The notes below the pieces were generated by a model. It saw only the letters and a list, made by a program, of their open reading frames with translations. It searched no databases and was not told the DNA's origin. From Oikopleura dioica (taxonomy: Eukaryota; Chordata; Appendicularia; Copelata; Oikopleuridae), in contig OU015567.1 in assembly GCA_907165135.1 (NCBI GenBank), positions 7,383,001 to 7,447,000 on the forward strand: a stretch of 64,000 nucleotides of DNA, written 5' to 3'. Position numbers and translations under genes: made by a program. Below, one piece after another: positions 9,263-25,465 of this stretch (its first letter is position 1; each line of letters starts with the position of its first letter).

Positions 9263-12200
9263 ATGAGTTCGGAAACGCAGTCTGGGACACTCGGGTTTTC
9301 AGGAGCCCAGTTGCTTTGTAAGAACAAGTGTGGTTTTTACGGCAACGAATCGTGGGAAGGATACTGTAGTCTTTGCTTCAAAAAGGCCAAGAAACAGGAA
9401 AGTGTTAAAATGAGCGATTCCACGGTGAGCCTCCTTTTGATTTTGGCTTATCACTCCTGATTCATAAAGAAAAAAAGGGAAAAAGATCGAATCAGTTCTT
9501 GAGAGTTTCGTTTTTCGAGTTTTTTCGGAAATCAAATGATTGTCTCTGACCGATCATAAGTCGTGAAAACTTGTGTCTTCGAAAACTTTTTTTTTTAATT
9601 TTCAAAATTGAAAAAATAACACCATGAAAAAGCAAGAAGAACAAAGAACGAAGCTCGACAGTCCCGAGAGTCCGAATTCGAAGTCGAGTTGGTTCGATTT
9701 CAGCGAAATCTCTTTATTTGGCGAGAAGAAAAAGACTCGTTTGTCCCTAACGAGCGCATTCAGGTATGAAACCGGTAGTGCCCTTTTGCACCTAATCTGC
9801 TAAAAATCCTAAAATCCGAGCAAAGAGAAAAAATGCTTGGAAGCGCCCGATCTTGCTCTTCTTTTGCCATTATTGATCAGAATGGCAGTTATATAACAAG
9901 CCATTTACCTTCTTGTAGCTCTGGCTCTGGCTCATCCCGTTCGCGATCGCCCGAGGCTGAGGCGACGGGCCCAAAAGCGGACCTCGTCTCACGCCAGTTG
10001 TTGACACTCGTGGACAAACAATCCGTCGAGTTTGTCGCCAAAACCAAAAAGAAAAACTTTGCTCCTGAAGAGTTCGGAGAGGTGATAACCTCCTTTTACG
10101 ATGCTCTTGCTGATGCAATCAGAACCAAAGAGGATGATGATGAAACTGTGGCGACTTGCATGGATCGTGCAGAGGGGAATATAACCAGCGAAATCTATCA
10201 TAAATTATTTGCACAGGAAGAAGATGAAGCGTTGGATATTGGTACTTTCTATTTTTATCATTTGAGGTCACTTGACCTTAATTTTTCAGATCTCCAGCGA
10301 AAGATACGGGCTCTTCACTGGGTCGGACCGGCCATGGTTGGCGCAAAACTAGACCGTGGTCTACCAGAAGTTCGACTTCTTATCGACGATGCAGTAACAA
10401 ACTTTCTTCAAACAAATTCCACTGAACTACCTCGGTAATTTCTAAATCCCCTAAAATGGCCTTTTGGAACAGCGTTTTTAGCGAAAAACTCGAGCATTTG
10501 TCGGCCGCTTGCGACTGTATTATGAAATCACTGTCAATATCTACTGGCTCATCTCCTTCAGCGGATGATCTTCTCCCAGCGCTCATATTCCTCTTGTTGC
10601 ATACTAATCCGCCACTGTTCAAGTCGAATTTGGCTCTTATCCGGCGCTTATCCCAACCTGAAAACCTTCGCAGGTAAGAAACTTTTCTTTCTATAGTCCA
10701 AAGTTCGACAAAGAGGATTCAAATCTTCATTATCATTTAGTGGAAAACTGGCCTATCATTACTGCTCTATTTGCTCAGCTGTGGGTTTTATTGAGCGAGG
10801 CATCAGCGAAACGGAACTCAATTTAACGAAGAGACAATTCGATCAGTTCCAGAAGAGCGAGGCAAGGCCGCCAGCTGCGTTGATGGATTTTGACTTCACG
10901 ACGATGCGAAAGTCGGACAGAATCGTTGACATTTTCGACGTTGACGAGGATGAGGTCACATCTCCAGCGCTGGAAAGACTTCGGTAAAAAGAGGCGAATT
11001 TTTGGCGTTTTTTCTAGCACAAGTACAGTTAATTATGGAATTTCTGGACATTTTTTGTCGCACACTTTTCACAAAAATGTCCAGAAATTTGATACATAAC
11101 CTTGAAAAAAATGTCCCACCACAATTGCTTAAAATTTTTCACGGAGGAAAAATAAACGTTTTTTTTTCAAAAAATTGATTAAGGGATCACCCCCCGATTT
11201 TTCAAAACTTTGGCACCAGTCATTATCGCCTATGATTAGATTCCTCGTGTTCTGAGGATCATTTTGATATATGATAGTACCCCTTTACATAAATGCATCC
11301 CCGAAATTTTGGCTCCGAAAGTTCGGGAAAATGCATGTAAATTGTACTTAGCGTGAAAATCGCAATTTTTTTCGATTTTTCATTGTAATCGTAATAAGAC
11401 AAACAAGGGCTCTTTCGAAAGCTTAGAATGTGAAGATTACGAATATAATAACCGCACTAGAATTTTCGGCCAATTGTTGGCGCTAGAGAGCATTTAAGCA
11501 CCCAAATAACGCCAAAAATGGTTTCAAAAGTTTTACAACTAGAATTATTTTATTCACTTATCCGATCATGCTGATTCTACCAAAAAATATAGATTAGCGT
11601 CTATACTTTTAGATAAACCAAAAAGATTTTGAATCCCAAAGCCCAAAAAAAAGTAGATACGATTTGAAAATGACCTAAAATGGCCATTTTTCAAAATGTT
11701 AATCACTTTGACGGCCTGTAATGCATAAGCGAATGTTTTGCTGGCAAGCTGATTCTACCAGAATTTGCTCCTTTCGAAGCGTACTTTCTAATGCGCCCAA
11801 AAACAGCTTCCTACGTAAGCTCAAAAAAATGTAGATGGAGGTCAAAGTTGGCGAAATCGGGGGGGGGATCCCTTAAAAACAATAATAAAGTGCGATGAAG
11901 CAGCGAATTTTGCTTAAAATACTAAGATTCTACAAGAAAAAGTCTTCTTCGTAAATAGAATAACCTTTCATAACTCAAATTTGACTATAAATTTCGGAGT
12001 CGAAAATCTTTTTTGAGAAAAAATGTCCAGAAATTTGATTCTTTTGCTTTTTAAAAGTGTCCCAATTAAACCCCTTAAAATTCGAAAAATGTCCAGAAAT
12101 TTGATGTCCAGAAATTCCATAAAAAACTGTATAGGGAGAAAGTCTAACGAGTATTTCTAGCCTCCTGAAGCTGAAAAACGAAGAGTTCTTCAACAAAGCA

Positions 12201-12323
12201 AAGAAGATGAAAGAAGAACTGACGAGTTTCTCGATGCATGTGCAGCGCGAAGTGACTGACATCTCCGAAAAGTACTCCCTCTCTCCCGATCCATCCGAGC
12301 AATCCGAAAAGAATCCCCCATGA
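9263..12323 (+). CDS. RABGEF1: RABGEF1/Rabex-5, Rab5 exchange factor
   Basis: It activates Rab5 on early endosomes and binds ubiquitin. Exons: 9263-9424, one ending 9763 (its start near 9600 is uncertain), 9919-10241, 10290-10434, 10482-10673, 10741-10983 and 12161-12323. The N-terminus holds an A20 zinc finger, LLCKNKCGFYGNESW followed by GYCSLC (C-x3-C-x11-C-x2-C). A Ser-rich linker, a helical bundle (DLVSRQLL ... EIYHKLF) and the VPS9 domain follow (IRALHWVGPAM, SADDLLPALIFLL with the conserved Asp and Pro, NPPLFKSNL). A final coiled segment reads LLKLKNEEFFNKAKK. An acceptor TTTTTCAG precedes the start, 91 bp after the WDR61 stop. The last intron, 1177 bp against the usual 40-60, consists almost wholly of nested elements. 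The position of the VPS9 Thr in YYFT is Cys here (YHYC). Confidence 0.92.
11026..12129. mobile_element. TA-flanked (Tc1/mariner-like) MITE in RABGEF1 intron
   Basis: Both ends carry an imperfect 26-bp inverted repeat beginning CAGTT and containing TATGGAATTTCTGGACAT (24 of 26 positions agree). It is bordered by TA at 11024-11025 and 12130-12131, the target duplication of the Tc1/mariner superfamily. Additional copies of ATGTCCAGAAATTTGAT lie inside both ends. No transposase is readable. Without it, and with one TA, the host intron would be about 71 bp, normal for this genome. It contains the second, TTAA-flanked element. Confidence 0.85.
11183..11872. mobile_element. TTAA-flanked (piggyBac-like) MITE nested in the TA element
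   Basis: The 690-bp segment starts GGGATCACCCCCCGATTT and ends with the reverse complement of GGGATCCCCCCCCCGATTT. It is flanked exactly by TTAA on both sides (11179-11182 and 11873-11876), the duplication used by piggyBac-type transposases. There is no coding capacity in the interior. Its position inside the TA-flanked element shows that it inserted later. Confidence 0.8.
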
Positions 12324-12509
12324 CCAGCTGCTACTTCCTTTCTTCTCTCTCTTTTACCTTCTTTTTAATATTATCTATTCAAGAAAAATATACATATTCT
12401 GTCATAATATTTCTTCACAAAAAGATTAAACGATGTTGTTTCAAATAAAAAAGAAAAACGGAAAATCAAAAAGCCAAAATTCTCAAAAGAAAAATTCCTC
12501 CAGAATAGA

Positions 12510-12985
12510 ATGACAGAAACGGCTCCAGAAAAAGTAGAAATCCTTCTCAGAGCAGTTGGCGATGCGCCAGTGTTGAAAAAGAACAAATTCAAATTGAATA
12601 GAACGCAGAAAATTGCATTCGTTTCCGATTTCTTGCGAAAAGCGACGAAATGCGAAGGAGATGAACGTATTTTTCTGGTGAGATTTTTCACTATCACGTT
12701 TTCTTAGAATTTTCAGTACATTCATCAAGCTTTCTCGCCAACAATGGACTCACCAATTGGAACGCTCTTTGATAACCACGCTAGGCCCGGTTCTATACTC
12801 GCAGAATCTCTAGAATAAGGCATTATTTACTTTCTAAAAAGGAGAATATCCTCAGTTATAAGAAATCTTCTGGTAAGAAAGGGCGTGATTTTCAAGAAAA
12901 TTTTCCATTATTTTTAACGAAATAGAACCGAAAAAGTGACAACAAACTTGTTGTCCATTACAGTAAGACTCCTGCTTGGGGATGA
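12510..12985 (+). CDS. ATG12: ATG12, ubiquitin-like autophagy conjugation protein
   Basis: ATG12 is joined through its C-terminal glycine to ATG5 to form the LC3-lipidation E3. Exon 1 (12510-12677) gives KVEILLRAVGDAPVLKK and FVSDFLRKA; exon 2 (from 12717) gives YIHQAFSPTMDSPIGTLFD; the last exon (from 12926) gives KLVVHYSKTPAWG and a stop at 12983-12985, so the terminal Trp-Gly needed for conjugation is present. The second intron (about 12770-12925) lacks a clear GT donor; read without splicing, the frame would stop early at 12819 and lose the glycine. The protein is about 90 residues, essentially just the ubiquitin fold, shorter at the N-terminus than human. It lies 186 bp after RABGEF1 and may belong to the same operon. 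Confidence 0.9.
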
Positions 12986-13125
12986 TTATTCACATAGCCA
13001 CTGAAAAAGAATCTTTCCTACAAAGGCCCATCTGTACATTAATTCAATGGAAATAATCAAAATTCAAATTTCTTCATTCAAATTTCCGATTCATTTTGAT
13101 TGAATTTTCGCTTTTTTCAGACATC

Positions 13126-14307
13126 ATGGGGCGCGATGAGGGCGGAAAAAGCGACATGGAACGAGTCGGCCTCTTCTCTGAGGTCGGCTACACGACGCTC
13201 GGGGACAAGTACCCAAAAGTCCACCCCAGCTCGCGACCTATAAATCAGACGGCTCACAAAGGGAAACAAATGTTGCCCGGTGGGAGCAAGACAATGTAAG
13301 TCATTAGCGTCTATTTACGAGAAAATGATTAAAATTTTTTATGATCAGGTCCGCCAACCAGAGCGGCTACTTTGAGCCCAACTTCAAGCGAATAATGGAA
13401 AAGGAAGCTTACATTGATCCGGTGAAACTGAGGCGTCAGGAGCGACTGCAGAAGGGAAAGAAGAACATTGGAAAGTCCTTCCTCCCTTCCAACTATCCTA
13501 AGAGTACGTTTCTTCGCCCTTAATTCTAGCGCTCACGAATCTCTTCAGAACCTTCCGGAGCTGGAAATCATTACGGAACCTTGTCTGGTCCAATCGAGCA
13601 TTTCTCCGCGCAGACAAAGCCAAAAGCCGCGTACATCAAGGAGAAGAAAAATTTCCTCACCAATCCTAGCAAGCACGGAACTGGATATGGGTATTTGCTC
13701 TTCTTGAACTTTTCTTATAATTCTACCTTTTAGCTACGTCGGAGTGACGCTCGGAAAGTATCAAGACCACGCTGTGGATCCGTATAATCGAATGAAGGAG
13801 CTCAAAAGAAAGGAAATGGAAAAAAGCAAGGCGCTCATGAAGGGAGGCCATTTCAAAGTAAGAGTTTTCTTCTCTGTCTCTGATTGTTAAAACTATTTTA
13901 GCTCAACCTTCATCCAAAAACTTATTTCAATCCAAATATTTTCAAAGCTGACCGACCGCTACCTCCACCGAAACCAGCTTCAGTTAAGCCACCAGCAGTG
14001 AAGCCATTCAAGCACTCGTCGCCTGGAAAAGCACTTGGCGGATCCAAGGCAGGATGTTTCGACAATTATCCTTCCCACTCGAACGATCTTTACACCATCA
14101 AGGTAAATCCCCGTCAATTAATTCGATTTCGAAGCGTCGTAAAACTTTTATTTTTAGCAAAATAAAAAAGTCACAGTGAACTCGTCTGGAAAGCTCTTTC
14201 ACGCCATTCCTGGGCCAAAGTCACGCCCAACCCCGTCCATCATGGCAAAGAACGTCGCAGTGAGGGTGAATAGAAACAACTACAAAACAATCAAGAGCGT
14301 TATGTAA
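13126..14307 (+). CDS. CFAP96: CFAP96 (C4orf47 family) cilium-associated protein
   Basis: Exons 13126-13295, 13349-13503, 13549-13690, 13734-13857, 13902-14102 and 14158-14307 close in frame to 313 residues, close to the human protein. Recognisable blocks are GGKSDMERVGLFSEVGY, KQMLPGGSKTMS, GYFEPNFKRI, GKSFLPSNYPK, YGTLSGPIEHFSAQ, NPSKHGTGYGYVGVTLGK, LNLHPKTYFNPN, KAGCFDNYPSHSNDLY and GPKSRPTPSIM. The family is associated with centrosomes and the ciliary/flagellar axoneme; the exact role is not known to me. The ATG follows TTTTTTCAG and five bases, a spliced-leader-like start. Confidence 0.95.
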
Positions 14308-14374
14308 CTGTTCATCCCTATCTGTTTGCGTCGGACACTGTAAAATCACCGAGATTCCGTATATATTTTTTTCT

Positions 14375-14380
14375 AATAAA
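14375..14380 (+). promoter_or_regulatory. Polyadenylation signal AATAAA after CFAP96
   Basis: A canonical AATAAA about 70 bp beyond the CFAP96 stop, followed by a T-rich tract. It marks the likely mRNA end before the first S6 kinase gene. Confidence 0.6.
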
Positions 14381-14465
14381 ACAAGTTTATTTTTTTATAA
14401 AAAAAAGAGAAAAATGTTCTTTACACTAGATTGAGTGGTTGTAAAGAAAAATATAAAAAGAGAAA

Positions 14466-16514
<2,049 letters not shown>

Positions 16515-17305
16515 AACCTATGATCAGAATTCCGGCATCAATATCAAACGATAATTGAGCATATAATTATAAATAGTAATATTTCTTTTTGTATTGTATG
16601 GGGCTATAATTATCTGGTTAAGTGCGCGCTAATTTATTTTGTATTTTAATAATCACAAATTTTTATTAAAACCTCCGCTATTTTTTTTCAATTTTTATTA
16701 TCTGGTGCGTCAGATCTCACCATTCGCAAGTGCTAGGGTTTTCGTAACGTAGTATTTCCTCTACACATTCCAAATAGAGTTCCCAATCATTTATCATTAT
16801 TTTCGTTATTTACTACTGATAACCTGAAAAGGCAATAGCAGATCAGTCAGCTACAGACCGGCTTGACGTGCCTTTGCCTTGCTGAAACTGTTGTTGTATC
16901 GCAAAATTATCCCGTTTTATAAAATTCAATTATGAGTTACTATTTTCATTTATGATTGACGAACAATATCGTACTGTATGTGAACTTGTGTATCTAATCA
17001 ATAATAATTATCTACTGTATTTTTATTCCGAAGGCATGTGAGTATGACTTCAAAGTTAGCTCTTTCTCCTTTACTACCGCTATTAGTCTGTTATGAAAAC
17101 TTTATATTTTTTGTTGGTATCTTGCTACTGGATATATTTTTGACCAAAAACCGCCATACTGTTCTATGAAAACAAATATTAATAGGCTTTACTAATTATG
17201 ATGCAACCCTCTGTCTGCAACTACAGAATACCAGTATCGTGAATTGAATTTGATAATTCTTCCGATCGAAAATCGTGTTGACTTTTCATTTTTCCAAGAT
17301 TAAAA
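16515..17305. other. Intergenic region between the two S6 kinase genes
   Basis: AT-rich, with no exon recognised on either strand and no inverted-repeat element found. Presumably 3'UTR of the first and promoter of the second kinase. Confidence 0.5.
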
Positions 17306-19226
<1,921 letters not shown>

Positions 19227-19500
19227 TTTCAGCGGGCTTTTCATGATCACTTTCAGTTAAGCTAATTTAATATTCCTTATGCGCATTTATCCTCAATTAA
19301 CATCGAGCCTATCCGCGCTGCAAGCCGCCTCGATGGTCAACGGACTCTGTCTTCTGTTTGCTTGAAAGTTAACTTTAAATAATGTGAACGCTTTAGCCTG
19401 ATCTCCTTTCAACTTTAATTTGTTCGTATTTTTCTTGTCTGATAAACAGCTCAGAAAAAGAAACGCCCCTAAAATAATCTAATTTAAGAATTTGATCAAA

Positions 19501-20010
19501 ATGGCAAAATCTCTTCGCTCCAAGCGCATGAGAAGAAATCGGGCTTACAGAGCTCAGAAGACAGGCCCAAGGGTGCTGAAACGAATGGTCGACAGTCTCG
19601 AAAAGGCAAAGGTCTTTAATGTGAGTCTTCCTTCCTATCAGTCGGGATTTTATACAGTTCAGGAAGCACGAGAGGCGGAGAAACTGAAAGAAGGCGGAGT
19701 CGAGATGGAAGATGTCACAGAGCAACCAGAAAAGAGCGGAGACGCAGAAATGGTCGACCCAAACAAAAGCTCGATGTCGAAACAGGATTGAACAAAGATG
19801 GATCCAAGGTGAGTGCCAAATTTATCGATTTGTTTTTGAACGAAAGCTATTAAGCCCGTTTGGATGAACCAGCGACAGTTTAAAAAGCTCACGAAGGCGA
19901 AGAAATCAGCGGGAAAGAAGACGAACAAGTTTGGATTGGTTTTGGAAGGACTCGGCCCAAGGAAGAAGTTCTTGGCTGACAAGAAGAAAAGCTGGAAGGG
20001 AAAGAATTGA
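19501..20010 (+). CDS. LLPH: LLPH (LLP homologue), pre-60S ribosome assembly factor
   Basis: A small, very basic nucleolar protein. Exon 1 starts MAKSLRSKRMRRNRAYRA, the conserved family N-terminus, and runs to about 19620, followed by GTGAGT. A middle part begins after TTCAG at 19663 (EAREAEKLKEGG, acidic). A segment reading LNKDGSK ends at 19808 with GTGAGT, and the last exon 19855-20010 encodes PVWMNQRQFKKLTKAK and ends KSWKGKN. The join between the acidic middle and LNKDGSK needs a change of frame, hence one more intron between about 19700 and 19780 that I could not place exactly. Read without it, a stop appears at 19789. Confidence 0.88.
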
Positions 20011-20088
20011 TCTGCCTGAGAGACTCGACTGTACTCTTGAAATAAATGAAGCTCTGAATTTGTCCTATCTATTTTCTTTGTCACTAGA

Positions 20089-20397
20089 ATGTCTGGAAAA
20101 GTTCCCCGAAACGAGTTGAGCAGCTTATTAGACTATTTTACAGACGCAAAAACTACAAAATTCGGACATGGAGCGTCATATGATCAGCTCGATAAAATCA
20201 CAGAATTGCAGCTATCAATTCATAAACAGCACTACGGTAGAAAGAAATGAGAGTTTCTGATGGTACCAATCGCTTTAGAAATCGACAGCGATAATCCGAA
20301 GAAAGATAAACTGTGCTGCAGCACAGATGAGCTGGAAAAAGTCAACGAAATCTTCAACAAAATGAAAAACATCAGTGACAAAATTTCTTCTCTGTAA
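20089..20397 (+). CDS. CCDC28-like small coiled-coil protein
   Basis: Exons 20089-20236 and 20279-20397 encode 88 residues. The first half (SSLLDYFTDAKTTKFG, then YDQLDKITELQLSIHKQH) and second half (DELEKVNEIFNKMKNISDKI) match the layout of CCDC28A/B as I remember it: a short helical domain with LLxxF, then a terminal helix. CCDC28B modifies ciliogenesis and mTORC2 in vertebrates; a role here is inference only. The ATG comes one base after TCACTAG and 78 bp after the LLPH stop, on the same strand, so the two probably share an operon. Confidence 0.7.
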
Positions 20398-20484
20398 AAC
20401 TAGTCGTCAATTCCTGTATCTGTACATAAAGAATATGCATTTATCGATTACTCTCAATTTTATTCCTCAAGAAAGATCTTATGA

Positions 20485-21784
20485 ATGCCTCCCCGATTGA
20501 AAATCCGGATTGTCAGTTGTAGACGTTTCAAAACGTATGATTCACTCGAAGAAAAATTCCGAAAAGACTTGCATGTCCGTTCAAGAAGGTAAAAAATAAG
20601 TCCCGAGCGGTCGATCAAGATCTTTAGCAAGATAAACAAGCTGTATGTTTTTGCCCTCGCTGCGCCAGCTTGCTTTATTTGGGACGCGTCGAACATTTAC
20701 AGAAGTTTGAATGACCAATTTCACGAAAAACTGGAGTACATTTTGGAGGACGCAAAGACGAAAACAGAGAGTCAATATAAAAAACTCCTCGTGATGTACT
20801 GGCACACTAGGTAAGCCCGAGAGATCCTTCATTTCATAAGTTTTTCCTCTTCATGCCAGTCTTGGCTAATCGGATTTTCCTTCAGCTTCGAGAATGGAAT
20901 TTCTCCTACAAATAACCACCCCTTCGATATTTATACGTTCTACCCCCTGACCACGCCGTGTGCAGCCCTGGTGTACGCCGGATTACGCGACATTTCCCTT
21001 CGTCTTGCTCTCGAAATCGCCATTCTCAGCCATGCGGCAAAACGGGGCGATTCCATCCCACTTGGTTCTTTCTGGAAATCGCGATTCATGTCCAGTATTG
21101 CCTGCAATACAGTAAAACGAAATCTAAATATGTCCTGGAGTCCCCCGAACGAGCATAGTGGCAAATATTTCTACCATAACATCGTTATCGCAAATTTAAA
21201 GAAGCTCCGAGCAAATTACCCTCGATATTCAATCCGCTTCTTTTCCCTCTTGGCTCTTTGCGGAACCTTCGTCGCATCAACTTGCTATCAGTTTATTCAA
21301 ATTGCCAAGAAACAACAGCTAGAATACCTAAACACCGTTTTCAAAGAAGATGCGTTCAAAGATTTCAAATTTGAAGAACTCGATAGTTACGCCATGCAAA
21401 ATATCATCATCAACATTCTCGACAACAACCCTGAAATCTTTCACAACAAGAAACAAGTGCTATCGTATTATGTTGGCCTCCTGACACAAAATAATACAGA
21501 CCCGCTTTATTCCAGAAGTTGGTTGCCTTTCTCGCCCCTCATATCGGTAAGATCATTTGAGTCCTCCGTTTCTCTAATTGTTCAATTTTCAGCTTCAATA
21601 TTTATTCAACGACCTGGAATTAAGAGTGGGACCATGTCCAAAAGTCAGTACTTTACTTGGTGACTTCTTATTCTACCAAGGGATCAAGTATCCTTCTTTT
21701 TCGCCTCTGTATCCTTACCTGAACAACGATGATGCCGTTCTCAGATCTGTTCTGTTACGACAGAAATACTCAATTAGCGAGTAA
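20485..21784 (+). CDS. Two-TM protein, possibly TMEM177-like
   Basis: Exons 20485-20588, 20628-20810, 20886-21546 and 21593-21784 close in frame to 379 residues. The N-terminus is basic (MPPRLKIRIVSCRRFK), which may suit mitochondrial targeting. Hydrophobic segments occur near residues 37-55 (LYVFALAAPACFIW) and 245-265 (FFSLLALCGTFVASTCY). Other blocks are TFYPLTTPCAALVYAG and WLPFSPLIS. The arrangement and some short blocks recall TMEM177, a mitochondrial inner-membrane factor for COX2, but the resemblance is weak. The second ATG (20485) is chosen because the first in the other frame stops quickly. Confidence 0.6.
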
Positions 21785-22089
21785 AGCTCCTCTTCACTGA
21801 TCTCTTTAAGAATTATCGAATCGGAAGGAAAAGCTCATCATGTGATGAAAATATATACTCATTTCTTACTTATCATCAAATGAAGAACAATATGATTTTT
21901 AGCAGTGTCAGACCCTATAAACTTATAGAGAACTGTTTAAAACAATGAATGCGCTACTTGTTGATCTATTTTTGCCGCCTCATCATTTTTCAAAATGCTC
22001 TGCTTTCTTTTCTGATCTCTAGATCTATTCTGAAAACAGCCTCAATTAAATATTTTCAATAGAACCGTGAGACTAAATTCGTTGCAACC

Positions 22090-23609
<1,520 letters not shown>

Positions 23610-23842
23610 ACGAATCCTCAATCTTTGGCACTCTTACATGTTCAATGACTTTTTCCCTTCTTCTGTCGCAGCTAGTTTGAATTCCGTTATTATTCTTGCT
23701 CTAGAATTAAAGATATCTCAATGAGTTTGGTTGTTTATATATTTGAAAGATGGGTTTTCTTTTGAAGTTTTTGAGTGGCGCAATTAGAGTTTTATCTTTT
23801 GTTTTTTCTAAGAATGAGCTCTTCAGAAGGAACCGATCGTTG

Positions 23843-24282
23843 ATGACCTCGAATCAAATCAACTTTCAGGGTATAGTGGATAAAACCAGCTCGGCGCAAG
23901 AAAACCCTCACCTCAATATCGTTAAAGAAAAGTAAGAAATTCATTTTTCCGCCTTTTTGGAACGCACATTTTAGAGCTCGGGCAGCAGTGAAGGATCATA
24001 TATCGCTTATTCAAGGAACTTTTCTCACTGGAAAATATCGCGAGGGACTAAGATCGTCATACAGAAACTTTGCCGATTGTGACAAGATATTTACGCGGCT
24101 GGAGAATCGGACGAATCGACTCCAGCGAAACTTAAAAGCTTCGGAAAAGCAGGAAAAGATCATCTGCTCAGGACTCTCTGCCGTACCCACCATTCAGGTG
24201 CTCGGTTTTCGCACTGTAACAATTTTTTTAATAATTTACCGTCTAGGCAAATATCGCCGCTGCCCAATCTCACTTCAAATAA
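23843..24282 (+). CDS. Small helical protein, unrecognised
   Basis: Exons 23843-23931, 23975-24197 and 24247-24282 give 115 residues. The middle is helical and basic (DHISLIQGTFLTGKY, RLENRTNRLQRNLKASEKQE) and the end is SGLSAVPTIQANIAAAQSHFK, all suggesting a short coiled-coil subunit such as a lysosomal BLOC/BORC component, but I cannot name it. An ATG 29 bases upstream stops after ten codons. The stop lies only 25 bases before the TSEN34 ATG, so the two are almost certainly co-transcribed. Confidence 0.65.
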
Positions 24283-24307
24283 CTACCTGAACTACTCTGC
24301 CCCTATC

Positions 24308-25465
24308 ATGTCATCCGCGAATGAAAAGATTGCCTCTTCACTGGGCAAAGAAATCATAAAAATTATTCATCTCAACGGGAATTTCCTCATTTTTGATCCA
24401 CCATCCATCATAAGTTGTATGAAGATCAATATTCACGTTGATCTAATTGGCCCGTGTCCGCGACTGCTTGTTTCTGAAAAGGTACGGCATTAGCTCTTGC
24501 TAATAGCAGCCGCCTAATTAGCTGATTGTAATTAAGACGGGTCTCCCAGGCCTCCTAACGCCCTACCAGGCAAGCATTCTCCTCCCCTCTCCAAATGTGG
24601 AAGTTTTTGATGGCAAAGAGGAACTCGATTCTGTTTTGGGATTGACTGCGTTTTTTATTGCTTTCTCACTTAGGCACATTGAACGTGTCTTTGGGCGCTA
24701 GAATGAATACGTGACAATCCCTCTTACTGAGCAGCTAGTCGATTTCGAAGACAAGTTCTATCTGCAGCTAGAGCGCCATGTGAAGAAATCGCACTTGGAA
24801 ATTGCCGCCAGGAAATGATGATTAAAATATTATTTGTAAAAAATAAAGATAAAAGTGTTTGATATCAGAATCGAGTTATGGCCAAAAAGTGGATATTCCC
24901 GCGGCGCTAGAAATACTGACCGAGGTGAAACCCTCCGATCGCCGTTGGAGAGTCAACTTTCTCGATCATGGATCGCTGTTGAAAAATACTAACGACGGCA
25001 GTAAATGCTCTCGCTTGCCGGAGATCAAAGGGCTCGACGCAGTGAAAGACAAGTGTCACCGTTATTTATGGGAATGCGGTTATTATCTCACCAGTGGCAT
25101 GAAGTACGGCTGCGATTGGCTTGCGTACGAGCATCCGCCAGATCTCGTCCACGCCGAGTTCATCGTATCCGTCCTCGACGTCGACAATAAGGTAAAGTGA
25201 ATGACTCATTCCACGTTCTTGAGCACTTGTTAACAGCTTTTCTGAGCCGTGTTTATGAGCGCGAAGAGTAACAGTATTTAGCTGCGCTCCTCTGAGAAGG
25301 GTTGGACGAGCTTGAAAGGGATTAAGAAAAATTTATGAGACATCAGCGTCCAACTCTGGCGTTGACATAGCTGCCAGATCACGCATCGCCACGAAGAGCA
25401 AGAAGAAATGGCTGCTTCTTAGTGTTGTTAATGTCATGGCTTTCAGATTTGTTAATCTTTTATGA
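24308..25465 (+). CDS. TSEN34: TSEN34, catalytic subunit of tRNA-splicing endonuclease
   Basis: Cuts the 3' splice site of pre-tRNAs. Exon 1 (24308-24481) matches the family N-domain (FLIFDPPSI ... GPCPRLLVSEK); exon 2 begins about 24537 (TGLPGLLTPYQASILLPSPN). A helical linker exon lies near 24702-24817 (FEDKFYLQLERHVKKS). A long exon ending 25194 carries the nuclease fold YLWECGYYLTSGMKYGCDWL, then AYEHPPDLVHAEFIV with the catalytic Tyr and His. A short exon follows (about 25282), and the last exon (about 25365-25465) has RIATKSKKKWLLLSVVN with the catalytic Lys. All three active-site residues are therefore present. The joins around 24660-24700, 24820-24870 and 25320-25365 are approximate. 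No AG occurs between the upstream gene's last acceptor and this ATG. Confidence 0.85.

Noticed and set aside
12717-12819. ATG12 reading that ends ...ILAESLE without a C-terminal glycine.
   Set aside because: The conserved HYSKTPAWG tail is found in a downstream exon at 12926-12985, so the glycine is probably present after splicing.
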